DNA from: Nemertoderma westbladi
Lineage: Eukaryota; Xenacoelomorpha; Nemertodermatida; Nemertodermatidae
Length of the DNA: 54,090 nt
NCBI GenBank assembly: GCA_032718475.1
Contig: JAUCBJ010007710.1
Location: 1-54,090 of the forward strand
Direction: 5' to 3'
Position numbers and translations under genes: made by a program
The notes under the pieces: model-generated
Seen by the model: the letters and a program-made list of their open reading frames with translations, nothing else
The model's database searches: none
Told to the model about the DNA's origin: nothing
Part shown: positions 31,389 through 42,950 of the stretch, one piece after another
Position numbering within the stretch: position 1 is the first letter of the stretch
How the letters are laid out: each line of letters opens with the position of its first letter

Positions 31389-31800
31389 AGCTGCTATATG
31401 AGTTTATCAATATTATAATTAACTTTAATTAGGCTAGCGGGCGTCGCTGCCTACCCCTCACTGCCCCCAGACAGCACAAGATCCTCAGCGCCGATGTACT
31501 GACGTCGCTGTGCCTCTCGCCAACGTAGTAGCAACACAACGATAACAATAACCAGCGCGAGTCACTCCACTGTCCGTCCCAAGGGCTTAGATTTACTTCA
31601 GGTTCTTACTGTAGAGGTAGGGCTACTTTCACAACTGCGACTAGCTACTGTAAACACACTTTAGTAGCAACATTCACCTATAAACGCACAAATTCCACAC
31701 AACTGTCACAAATTGTGCACATTCGGGCCATTTGTCCGTTAGTCAAGTGCCTTCCAGAATGCCACGTTATTATTATGTATCCCTGGATACTAGCAGTGTG
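31389..31800 (-). promoter_or_regulatory. conserved 5' leader/promoter of the unknown polyprotein gene
   Basis: Colinear with 11,960-12,391 upstream of the decayed copy (shared blocks listed there). About 400 bp of non-coding sequence therefore travels with the gene, arguing that it has its own transcription or packaging signals instead of being read only from a distant LTR. Confidence 0.6.
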
Positions 31801-32204
31801 CTATTTATTCCGTATGCTATTCAATGGGGCAAGCTTTCTATTGTTCTTTTAACTCACTTCTAATTCTAGCGTGGTTGTTGCTATGGTGACATTATGGAAA
31901 GCTAGCAGTTGAATTAGGGTTATTCTCATGCATACAGATCTGGGATGCTATTTAATAGTAATTCTTTAATTGTCAATATTCCCCTTTATATATGATTTTA
32001 TGAATTTTATCGGCTATTGACAATATATTGAAGATTCTCTCACGCTAATATACTTAATAGGGTGAATCTCATCTCCCATGATCTATTAATTAATGGAATT
32101 TTGGGAATGTTATAAATTGTATAAAATGACAATTTATCAAATTCATGAGAGGATATGAATTTAAATTATTCCCGTAAATTTTATTATTTAATATTAAAAT
32201 AGAC

Positions 32205-32530
32205 ACAATTTTATTCCAGAACATGTCTGGGGACTAGGATCCTTAATTCTAGGAATTTTGTCCTTTTAAGAGTATCGGTAAGTGCTATGATATCTTAATT
32301 GACTAGAATTTCAAAGGATCTAAATTTTAACAGATTTTGATTTATAGATTTTTATAAATATTAATTATGTAATATTTAAGATGGGCACCGATTTATTCCA
32401 GAACTTGTCTGGGGACGTTAACCACTGATTCTAGAATTTTGTCTTTCAAGTATATCGGTGGGTGCCGCGATATCTTAATCGACTAGAATTACAGATGGTC
32501 AAAGGGTTTAACAGATTTATTTTGCGTTTT
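32205..32530. repeat. about 180-bp direct duplication with AGAACWTGTCT palindromes
   Basis: Two diverged copies: ATTCCAGAACATGTCTGGGG...TATCGGTAAGTG at about 32,213 and ATTCCAGAACTTGTCTGGGG...TATCGGTGGGTG at about 32,394, each followed by GATATCTTAAT and GACTAGAATT. Lies in the non-coding gap between the BEL/Pao pol and the unknown gene. Confidence 0.8.
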
Positions 32531-33038
32531 ACGCTACTGTTAAAGGGACATCACGCTACTATATGTATTATTTAATATACGGTATGAGAGCAATATCGCA
32601 CGAAGCAATGTCAGTAAGAAGAGGCAAGTCGTTTCCAAGGTCTACCCAGAGCTTGGTTTAGCCGAGACACGAGGATCTGAACTTTGCATTCCTAATACTC
32701 TACTTACCAATAATACTTGAATATAGTAGGAGCTTTATTGTACTTTAATAAGTACGGACATTTCATCTTACTGTAGTCACGCATTATGATACGGACAGTA
32801 AGGAAAGAGAAAAAGAATTATTTCTCGCCATTGCACTAAATATATAATATAAGTAATTAAGTAATAAAACACGAGTATATATTGCACTAGTCTACTGAAT
32901 AATCGCTAAAATAACATTCTACTGAATAAAATTAAAGAAAACGATTATAATAATAAAATTACGTAGTAATACATACATAAATATTAAAAAAAAAAATATA
33001 TATAAAATAATATAGTCACACACCCACTCCGTACGCTG
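32531..33038. other. AT-rich gap downstream of BEL/Pao pol
   Basis: No gene; AT-rich low-complexity sequence at 32,820-33,015. No LTR-like match to the 5' side of gag was found here. Confidence 0.5.
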
Positions 33039-36000
33039 TTACGTTGGGGAGTCCCTAGATGTTCGTTGGATTAGGGAGGTGGTCGTGGGAAGAGTATCTT
33101 GCCTTCCATAGTTTCCAGAGAGTTCTCGGTCTCTTTCCAGTAAACATAAACGACCAGCTGGGCGATTGAGTTGCTGCGTTTCGAATACAATTCCAGGTTT
33201 CTTAAAGTTGCGTCGCATAACGACGAGTTCTACCGATCGCACTAAACCATCATCAGATATATGAGTCTCGATGATACGACCTGTCTGCCACCGCTTACGT
33301 GGAAGATCTGATTCCACAATAAGGACCATGTCTCCGGCGCTGACATTTTCTTGCTGCGCAAACCACTTGGTTCGAAGTTGTAGTGTAGGCAGATAATGTT
33401 TTTCGAAATGGTCAGCGAAACGACGGGATAAAAAACTGCATAAGTTGCCAAGTTTGTCGGCAGTATTCGTCTCCGTCCGTAATTTCCGATCGTGGAAGCA
33501 TGGCTACAGGTTTCTTCAGTAGGAAATGCGCGGGTGTTAGCACTTCTAGGGAGTCGGGACTCGATGAGACTGGCATAAGCGGTCTCTCATTAAGATAGGC
33601 GGCGATTTCCTCCATTAACGTCCGCAAAAGTTCGTCGGTGAGATACGCGCGGCACGGCACTATAAAGTGAAATGCGGTCTTTACGCTTCTTATTAATCTC
33701 TCCCAACTTCCTCCCCACCAAGGGGCGTCGGCGGCGTTGAAGGTCCAGCTGGATGCTGTTACCCTTAGCTGATCGTCCACCTGTCTTTGGTTCCAATCTC
33801 TAACGTTAGCTTTGATCTCATTATTGGCACCAATGAAGTTCGTTCCCTTGTCCGATCTCATCATATTGCTAGTTCCAAAGCGGGCGATCTGTCGGCATAA
33901 ACTTAATATGAAGCTGTTGGTAGATAGATCGTTCACCATATCTAGATGGATCACTCTACAAGTCATACAGACAAATATGACACACCATCGCTTAACTATA
34001 GTCCTAGCACGATATACTTCAATAGGGCCAAATAAATCCACACCGGTATTAGTAAAGGGTGGTTCATAGAAGCTTACTCGTTCCCTAGGTAATTCTGCCT
34101 CTCGCTGTGTTAAAGGCCTACAGAATGTTTTCCTACAGGGTATGCAGTTCCTAAGAACTTGGTTCAGAGCTCTACGGGGTTTATGAAAATAATAGCGAGT
34201 TCGAATTTCGCTAAGAACTCGTTCTCTACCAGCATGGTAAAGCCTACTGTGAACATCTACAATCATCTTGATTTGTATTTCAAGATTTCTAATGAGTATG
34301 GGAAACTTAGTGTCAAAGGATAATGGAGCATTAGTTAGTCTTCCTCCAACGCATATTAACCCATCTATCATTGTACTAGAGAAACGATCCCGTAAGCGCA
34401 TCTGTGGATTTCTCAACAACAGGAAATACTTATCGGAATCTTCATAGCATTGCAGGAGTCTCAGTATCTGCTTATTGGTTTCTTCATGCTCCTGGTAGCT
34501 GATCTTCTCCTTCAGAAACCGCTCTGATACCTTATATTTGGGAAGATCTTTAATGGCATGGACCTGCGCAGATGTCAATGGGGCGGTATCACTAGCGATC
34601 TTCGTACTGGAGTAGTGATAATGGAAGCATCGCTTCAAATATACAACGGCCTTACAAAGCCGATTCCAGGAGCTATGGTGATTGATCGCTCTCTGCAGAA
34701 GAGGTGAGAGTCCCTGCGAGACGTCTGGTGTTCCAGATTTCCAGTCTCTCTCTCTAATCTCCACAACAGATTTATTTGTGGCGTGTGAGGTTAGATCCAT
34801 AGCGTCGTCCCCGGAAATGTGTAGTACAGACAGATCTATCACGGGTTTAAATAACCCTGATTTACTCGTACGGGTTTTAGGTTTGACTTTCTCCGCTCCC
34901 TTGGCTTGTCTAATCTCAGCCGTGGTGAGATGAGGAGGCCATTCATCTTCTTCTTTACTTAGGAAGTCGGGTCCACCCAACCAGTCCGAAGTATCTATCA
35001 GTTCTTGAGGAGTCGCTCCTCTGGAGGCGATGTCGGCTGGATTAATCGTCCCAGGGCAATGTCTCCATTGATCTACATTAGTGCGACTAAGTATAATGGC
35101 TACTCTGTTGGTAACGAAGATGCTGAACTGACAGAATTCATTGGTTATATACTCCAAAACGAGTAAAGCATCAGTCCAATAGACAGTTTTCTCCAGTGGA
35201 TAGTCGATCTGTTCTGTTACATTCCGGCCGATGGCTGTAGCGTATAGAGCCGCCTTTAACTCCGCTCGAGGAACTCGTAGTTTGTTGTTTATCAAGGCCT
35301 TAGAGGTAACCAAGGCAACTTTAATTCCATCAGGAGTTTCAACTCTCAGGTAGGCTACTATACCTATTCCCATATCGCTGGCGTCTCCAAACACATGGAG
35401 TTGATAGGAATACGTGGGTAGAACGTGTCCAAAGTAGGAACGGGAAATTGTAAAGTTCTCGATGGATGGTAGAGAATCTTCCCATTTCATCCACTTCTTC
35501 AGTAGTTCTCCCTTAAGTGGATCGTCCCACGAGTGGTTTTCAAGCCACATTTGTTGTACTAAACTCTGAGCAACCAATATAACGGGGCTAATAAATCCCA
35601 ATGGATCGAAATAAGTCCTCAGGATACTTAGACAAATCTGTTTGGTTCGAACTGGATTATCTCGCCGTTTTAGCTGGAAAAACAGGATATCTCTCTCCGT
35701 GTCCCATTTTAAACCAAGCGTCTTGGTTTCTGGAAGATTGTCCTTGATAAGGTCCAGATCTTTAACCCCTCGGTCTTCCACAGGAATCGATTCCAGAAAC
35801 TCACGGGAGTTGCTAGTGAATTTAGTTAGTCGAAATCCACCGCACTTCAAACACTCAACCGTTCCCTTGGCAACATCAATGGCTTCTTCCACCGATGGGA
35901 GGGACTTTAAATTATCGTCCATGTAGATATCCCGTTTGATGTTGTTGATAACCGCTTTAGAGAAGGCGTCCCGGTTGTCATCCGCAGTAGTATGCACTAC

Positions 36001-36927
36001 TGAGCAAGCGTTTGAGGGGCTCGAGATGATCCCAAAGGCTTGGATGGTCATCCAGTACTCTACCGGTTTTTGGTTGAGGTCTCCTTCAGGCCACCACAGA
36101 AATCGTAGGCTGTCTCGATCCCTATCCAGCGCCTTAACTTGTAAGAACATGCCTTCTATATCTGAGGCAAAAGCTATAGAATATTGCCGTAATCTTAAGA
36201 GTATTCCCAACAAAGATTGGAGTAAGTTGGGTCCCGGCAACAACTCAGAATTAAGGGATTGACCCATGTAAAGGGCAGAGCCGTCGAATACTACCCTGAC
36301 TACATTGGGTTTACCGGGTTTGGGAACGTAATGATGTGTTAGATAATACGTTATCTCGGTTACGGGTGTTTCTTCTGGTACTCGCTCCGCATATCCCTTA
36401 TCGATGAATTTCTTCAGCTGTGTCTGGTACATCTCTTTCGCTGAAGCATTGGCCGTAAGACGCCGATGTAGTTGCGCAATTCTCTTCTCCGCTAAAGGTC
36501 TATTATTGATAAAGTTTGGTTCTCGTCGTCGGAAAGTCAGACCGATTTCATATCTTCCTTGATCTTTGAGAAAACGGGTGATCGTTTCCTGTATCTGATT
36601 GGCTCTTTCCTCCTCGACAGATAGAGCCTTGTCATAGGAATTAGGCTCTACAGCTTCTTGAGTAAAGAATCTTACGGCGTGTTCATCGCGAATCCTATCG
36701 TTGTATCGATCTATCGCTACATTTAATTCGTCATCATAGTCGAATTGTCCGACATGACTGACAAGATGACACAGTTGTGTTTGGTTTCTCCAAACTTCAC
36801 TCTCGTTGAGGAGGTCGATTGTATTTTCCTCATCGAATAATTGGGTAATGTCGTCGTTATCTGAGGAGTATGGTGTTCCCTCAGGCATGTTCTCTCCCTC
36901 ACTGATTTCTTCTTCCCATTCACTCAC
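33039..36927 (-). pseudogene. BEL/Pao pol: reverse transcriptase, RNase H, integrase, C-terminal DUF5641-like domain
   Basis: A 1,171-codon open frame (36,927-33,412). RT spans about residues 190-400 with motif A FASDIEGMFLQVKA and the catalytic box DIYMDDNLKSL near residue 335. RNase H starts near 520 (HVFGDASDMGIGI; E in AELKAALYA; D in WTDALLVLEYI). The integrase has the zinc-binding CIPC element, then GVDLFGPIEV, RSDKGTNFIGANNE and APWWGGSWERLIRSVK, giving the D-D-E set. A one-base slip in the T-run at about 33,425 separates the last domain (RRFADHFEKHYLPTLQLRTK, GDMVLIVES, PRKRWQTGRI, LLE), a DUF5641-like tail usual in this superfamily. The N-terminus is in a different frame from the protease part (change near 36,925). 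Family call is firm; the copy is not intact. Confidence 0.93.
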
Positions 36928-38762
36928 CTGTGTATATGGTCAGTGGGTACTCGTTCTATGAGTGTTCTCCGGGAAGGTCCAGTGAAGTACCAACCTACTC
37001 TTGTTCTCCCCGCATAGGTTTGCAATGGTTGCAGTCGAGCAGGCTGTTTTTCTAGTGTCTCAAGCGCCTCATGCGCATTTTGGCCGATTAAAATTTGCAC
37101 CCCTGGGTAGTCGGTGTTGAATCTAGGGATATCATGCTGCTGGGTAAATTCGTCCTCATCCCAGTTGTAAGGTTCTACTTGACTGGTAGCAAAGTTCTTG
37201 ATCGCCACCATTTTCACTGACCTTAAGCTATGTTCTCCTAGTTCGTCCTAGGGAGTGGACAATGCTCCTACATAGTAGTCTGTAGCTACTGTAGATTTCC
37301 AAAGCTGCATAATTCCTGAAAGGTTCAACTTAGTTCGGAACTTGGGTTGTCCAGCAAAGATGTCTTCGGCTAGTTCCTTGTCAATGAATGTTCCTGTGCT
37401 GCCGGAGTCCAGGAGGGCGTTGACTATAAAACTCTTGACTGGACCATGGACCCTCAACTGAACTACCGGGAATTCTCGAATTCCGACGTTGGAAGTTGGT
37501 GCTTTCCAAGATGGTTGTTGGTCTGGAATATTCGATTGGACTTCATTATCAGACTCAGTTTCATACGTAAGCGCTCGATACACCGCGGTGTTTATCATAT
37601 AACAGGATTCGTTTTCATCGGAGAATACGTCCGTGTAAAATCCTTCCATCTCAGAGCTGTGGTCAGTGTCGTTCACATCACTGAATTGGACGTGTAGCTC
37701 GGACTCACTTACCTGACTCGGGCTGGTTCTTTCAAATTCGGTGTGCAGCAAGATATGATGTTTCGCGCCGCACTTAGCGCACCTCGTGTCCGAGTAACAG
37801 GTCCGCCGTTGGTGTCCTTGTCTGAGACAATTATAACATAACCGCTTATCCCACATGACATCACGTCTATCTTTTAGGGATTTCTTTAAGAATTCCTCAC
37901 ATGCACTTAAACGATGGGGCCCGTCGCATAATGCACATTTAGGTTTGATGTTACTTACTTTAACTTGAGTAGTGTTGTGCACACTTGTTCTTTCCTCGGG
38001 CTTTCTTCCATGAATTCTCTTAGGAGACATAGGAGGAGTTTTTGTTACCTGTTCTCTCCTGTCACTGGTTCGAGACTTAAATTTACTTACGTCTTTGGGT
38101 GCTTTGTTGACATAGTAAGATCTTTCTGTGTCTTTCCCGCTGTTCTCCTCCTGGGAGGTTTGGCTTTCGCCGTCGTCTGTATAACACACTGGTGTTACCT
38201 TTCTCCTAGAAACGGGTTTTTCACTTACCTTATTCTCCGATGTCTTCTCTCGGGACTGCTTTAGGAGCTGTAATCTTACCTCTCCATTTAAGAATGTCAT
38301 GAGATCAGTCATGGTAGGGTCTCTTTGTTGCTGGTCCATCATATAGAGAACTCTCTTATCCCAACGCGTACCTACTCCACCCTTCGGCAAAGTAGATGCT
38401 ACGGCTCCAACAACCATAGAACTCTTATATTCATGAGATTTACCTAGCCAATCTAACTGTCTACAGATCTCCTGGATCTCATCGGAAAATTCTATAATCC
38501 CGCTGCTAAGAAACTTCCGGGGCGCTACTAATTTCGCATTCAAATACCTAGCTATGTTAGTCCTATTACCATACCTGATGTTTAGTGTATCCCAAACTTG
38601 TCTTAATCCATCTGGATGTCCAATAAACTTTAACGCCATTAACTTGGGAGGTCCTTCCAAGCACTCGATGAGGAATCTAAGTTTCTCTCCGTGGGATAAT
38701 ACGGAGCTCTGTATGTTATCTTTATAATATTCATTAAAAGGCAACCATTTTATGCAAACCAT
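36924..38762 (-). pseudogene. BEL/Pao gag C-terminus (DUF1759-like), zinc knuckles and aspartic protease
   Basis: From 38,762 the frame reads WLPFNEYYKDNI and LECLEGPPKL-type helices, the DUF1759-like capsid region. Around 37,930-37,760 follow Cys/His motifs CALCDGPHRLSAC, CYNCLRQGHQRRTC and CAKCGAKHHILLH. The protease active site ALLDSGSTGTFID lies near 37,400. An in-frame TAG at 37,248 splits the protease from its second half (VQILIGQNAHEALE), which is open to 36,924. Because the stop lies inside the protease fold, a nonsense mutation is more likely than programmed readthrough. At 36,925 the sequence CAGGTGAGT makes the frame change to pol and also looks like a splice donor. Upstream, near 38,755, another frame change joins this to the matrix-side gag. 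Confidence 0.88.
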
Positions 38763-41185
38763 TGAACTTGACTATCTCTCCCACCTTTACCGCTTGACGG
38801 GCTTCGGTTCTAGCCATTTGACGCGTAAAACTTTCTTGGGCCATCATATTATTTAATATCGAATTATCGGTATATAAATTTCTCAGATTATGATCAGTTC
38901 TATATGGAATATCATTATCAACAGGTTTATTATTATCCTTAATAGGGTTTACTATAGGAGTTTCTACTTTCACTAGCAGTATAGATGCATGCAGGCTCCA
39001 CACCTTGCGAATTAAATACTTCAGACCTAACAGGTTGACACACTGTTACAGGGGGTGGTGTTACACCCTTTTGTATATTTACTAACTTATCGCGTTCTAA
39101 TGCGATACTCTGCTGCACTTCTTGCAACTCTAACCTACTTTTTCTTACTGTTCCCTTCAACTGCTGAACAGTCCCTTCCAACTCCCGGACCTGCTGGGAG
39201 GAACACGCTCGGTGTTCCCTCATCTGGCCGAGCAAGAGACCCATCTCCCGCTGTCCCTCATCCACCCACTCAACCGCCGAAGCGGGAGCCGCCAACATAG
39301 TAGCGGGCAGACGAGGGACGACGGGCGATAAATCTTTAATGTCTCGCTCGGCGTCCAGGACCGGGGTTATCTGAGGAACCGTCCTACTGGGCACAGGTAG
39401 TTTAGTACTGTGCAAAGGGAATTTAGAGTTAGGTTCTGGAAGTACAGGGGTCTCTCTCAAAGAGGGTGCGGCTTCAAGAACAGGCCCAATTATTTCAGGC
39501 TCATCTACTATAGTAGGTAGTCTTTCTATTCCAATAATTTGGTCTGTGGGCTCTGTACTACCTAAGTCTACACTAGCTAATTGCCTTCTCACAGCTGGGG
39601 GCAGATTAGGCAATTTCTGACGGTGTGGCGCTCTTCTACGTCCGCTGGAATGAGATCGATTTCCTCCGCCTTCATAATCTGTTGTATCGCACTCGTCAGA
39701 GGATATGAATCCCTGTCTTTTGGGAGTAGATCGACTTAGCAATTGCATATGAGTAGCTGTTCTCTGTTTATTGAAGTTGTCTTGCTTCTCTTGAAGATTT
39801 TCCAACTCTAGTTGGGTTGTCTCTTCAGATGCCCTCCATTCTGCTTCTGCCACTGCCGCTGCCGCTTTTCTTTCCGCTTCTACTGCTGCCGCTGCCGCTT
39901 TTGCCTCTGCCGCTGCCACTTTTCTTTCCGCTTCCGCCTCTGCCGCCGCCGCTGCTGCTGCCGACTTTCTTTCAACTTCTGCAGCTACCGCTGCTGCTGC
40001 CTTTCTGTCTTCTATTCGTTTTTTCTTTAACTGTTCTTCCTGTTCCTTAGCGATGCGGATGCTTTCATCAAATTTAGCATGCTCTATGGCTAACATTTCC
40101 GCATCTAATGCGTCCAACACAAATTTGGCTCCCTCACTCTTAGGGTGAAGTCCAGCTAGCCGTCTCCTCAACTCTTTGTCACCTATAAATCGCTGATAGT
40201 CCGACAGATAGATGTCAATAGCGTCCTTCTTCTGAGGTTTTTCAGTCGTCACTTCGCTTTCCACTTGAGAAAAGGCAGCGTCTGTTGATTCTCCATGGGT
40301 CGAGCGCTCAGCTAGCTGAATTTTCCATTGTGTCATTCCTTGGACTTTAAGACTCACTCGTTGGAACCAAGTCTTTACGGCGACTTGCAACGACGTATCT
40401 TGGCTTCTCTTCGAGGCTTCCTCAAAGGCTGAAAGAATTGGTCTGATCCGCAGAATTCGTTCGTGAACTTGATAAAGCAGCTCTCCCTGCTCTTGAGGTT
40501 TGTGAGGTTGTTGAAACAGGTGTTCCTCTAATTGCTCCAAAGAGCTGAAGAATCCCTGTACATATCCTGCTGCCGACCTCTTCCACACAGCGGGATCTCT
40601 AGTATCCTTGATTACTCCCATCCGGTGTAAGTCCTCCCAGGTAGCTTCCGATAAGTTAAACGGGAATCCGCTTCTGGGGAAGTTCCATTGCGTCTCGACA
40701 ATAGACTTCAGTTCTTCTATCGGGTATCCAGCATAAATATCCTTGGTCGATCGCTTACTTCTTGCCCAATCGATTTGATGTTCTTCCACAGCGATCAACA
40801 CTCTAGTGAGTACGGCCTCAGGAAGAATGAGAACTGGGTCCTCATAACCCGCCTCTGCCATCTCTGCTCCGATCTCTGGCGTCAACTCTACCGTATCTTG
40901 ACTACTGGAGCTATCGGGCCGCTGAGCAATAAGTTCTCGGCTCGGGTGTTGCTGGTGTTGCTGTTTAACAGCTGCCTCTTGGTCCCGCTTGACTTGAGCC
41001 CGCGTGCCTATAATAGACCTACGGTGCTTGACCAACCTAGGGTCTGAAACTACTACTGAAGGGATCACTTTTCTTACAGTAGGGGGGGACTGGAACTTCG
41101 GTCTAAGATGTTCTACACTATTGTCTGAGTCGCAGACTGTTCTTTCTAGGAGACTATCTGACAGAGTTTGTTTTGTGTCAGCCAT
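38734..41185 (-). pseudogene. BEL/Pao gag N-terminal region with long Ala/Glu coiled coil
   Basis: Starts at ATG 41,185 (MADTKQTLSDSLLER) and is open for 748 codons to 38,939. A central segment (about 40,040-39,840) of EAERKAAAA-type repeats is a long charged helix or coiled coil, followed by Ser/Pro-rich linker and a second coiled coil near the end (LEGTVQQLKGTVRKSRLELQ). The TAA at about 38,940 is bypassed by a frame change into 39,003-38,734 (NMMAQESFTRQMARTEARQA, VGEIVKFNGLH), which then shifts again into the capsid frame at about 38,755. The coiled-coil extension is longer than in most BEL/Pao gags I know of. On the plus strand the repeat gives Leu/Pro-rich shadow frames that are not genes. 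Confidence 0.8.
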
Positions 41186-42950
41186 GTTTGATTGCGTAGT
41201 TGAATGCCTACTACTATAACGACAGTTAAAGCAAGTCTAGTAATTCAGTATACACTGTAAGCCTAGTGATCAACTACCGATACCATTACTCAATGTAACG
41301 CGATATATATAATATTAGAATACCGGTATACACTTATAGTATATATATAAGTATTGTTACAAACTAGGTTTAGTCACAGAATACCGGTATATAATTTCAG
41401 CCTAGACATATATAAATGCATATAATAAGCCTACCTTAAATACCGGTAATGTCAATTATTTTGTAATAACTGAATTTCTGAATTTAAAGGTTACTTTCCT
41501 TCACTTTATTACTGTTATCAAGTAGTAGCCCAACTGATATTAAGACCTAGTTGAGGTATAACAGGCCTACTATTTTATAAATCAGTTGGAGTTGATTTAT
41601 AATATATTTGTACCCGTACAAGGGTTTTTGCCAATATTTGAAACAAATGTTATTGTTTCTGGTTAGGGGGTCACTACACAAAAGCTAAACGCTCTCAGTG
41701 GAGTGCTACCTGTTGGACACTAAAACAAATAATTCTACTTTTCTAAGTTACTTATTACTACTAATTACTTACAAACAGGGTGAGATTATCTCTAAATAAA
41801 CAATAACAAATTACACGTACAAATTTTAGGGTAACTTTACAGGGAATCTACAAACCAGTCTAACAGGGTGTTAGAATTTCTGGTTATTACAAACGGACAG
41901 GATACTAAGGTATTTGAAAATAATTAAGCAGTAGTAAATACACTGTGTTGTCCAGATAAGAAATTACCACCATCTGACGACTTATAGTCTTGTTGCTCTA
42001 CAGCACTATAAGTACTACGTTATGTACCCGGAGTGTCCCTACCTAGAAGTTAATTACCGCAGCCAACCAGAGCTAACGTGCCTATTAACCACTTTACAAC
42101 ACAAATATACTGCCTACAAACTAAATTACCTTCGGAGAGTATTGTACACTAAACCCTAGATTAGGTACAAATACTTATATAACAAATAACCAACAGTTAA
42201 ATATACTTGAACAGCTAAAAGAACCACGGTATCTGCTGGAGTGACTAGAGCATAAAATCACCAGTCTTTACCTAAGCCAAGCAGCCCTGATGTAGTACCG
42301 GGGTTAATTTAACTATAACGGTATGTATAACAAGCACAATTACTGTAGGAATAAACTGGGGGAGTTTGAAGGTTGCGAATACTTGCATAAACTCTGAATA
42401 ATAAATATTACGCTACCTGTACAGACTATACAAACAAAATACAGACCAAATTCTGGCAGGCTACTGGCAAGCCTAAATAAACTACAGTATATGCAGACTC
42501 CGAAATGGTTAGTTAGTATGCGTTCTAACCGAGTAGCACGACTTATTCTTTCGGGGGGGATTTACCTTACAACTCAAGATGCCCCTACTTTCCTAACTAG
42601 TACTTTATCGGACATACACTCTACACACACTGCAATCTCTTCAAACTTAACAACAGCTAGACAACAATCCAGCCTACAAATTATCTATACAATCTGAGCA
42701 GGCTCACTGCCTTCTGTTCAATATAACACTTACAGATAAATAACACTGACAGAAATAAATAAGCTCTAAAAGAAACAAGGGGTGTACAGTCCCTAATTTC
42801 TTAAACAGCCTACCACTATACAATTATCAAAATCGAATAATACTGCTGTACTTGTAAGTACCGGTTCGGGCAGTTAGGCCTACAGCTTACCGTTCGACCG
42901 GTACTTCGGCTTTATTGTCTACGACGCAATAAAGAAAATAAAACTGTTAT
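41186..42950. other. 1.77 kb leader region upstream of gag
   Basis: AT-rich; no gene seen. ACCGGTA words recur (about 41,325, 41,390, 41,450, 42,860 and 42,897). No match to the gap at 31.4-33.0 kb was found, so BEL/Pao gag-pol does not appear to have separate inner LTRs. The expected TGG primer site next to 42,950 is not visible. Confidence 0.5.

Noticed and set aside
31389-33038. Inner LTRs of a separate BEL/Pao element nested in the 18.6 kb unit
   Set aside because: I compared the gap 31.4-33.0 kb with 41.2-42.9 kb by eye and found no shared sequence; a computed self-alignment would settle it.
39812-40050. Leu/Pro- and Cys/Arg-rich plus-strand frames
   Set aside because: Antisense shadows of the Ala/Glu-rich coiled-coil repeat in the BEL/Pao gag.
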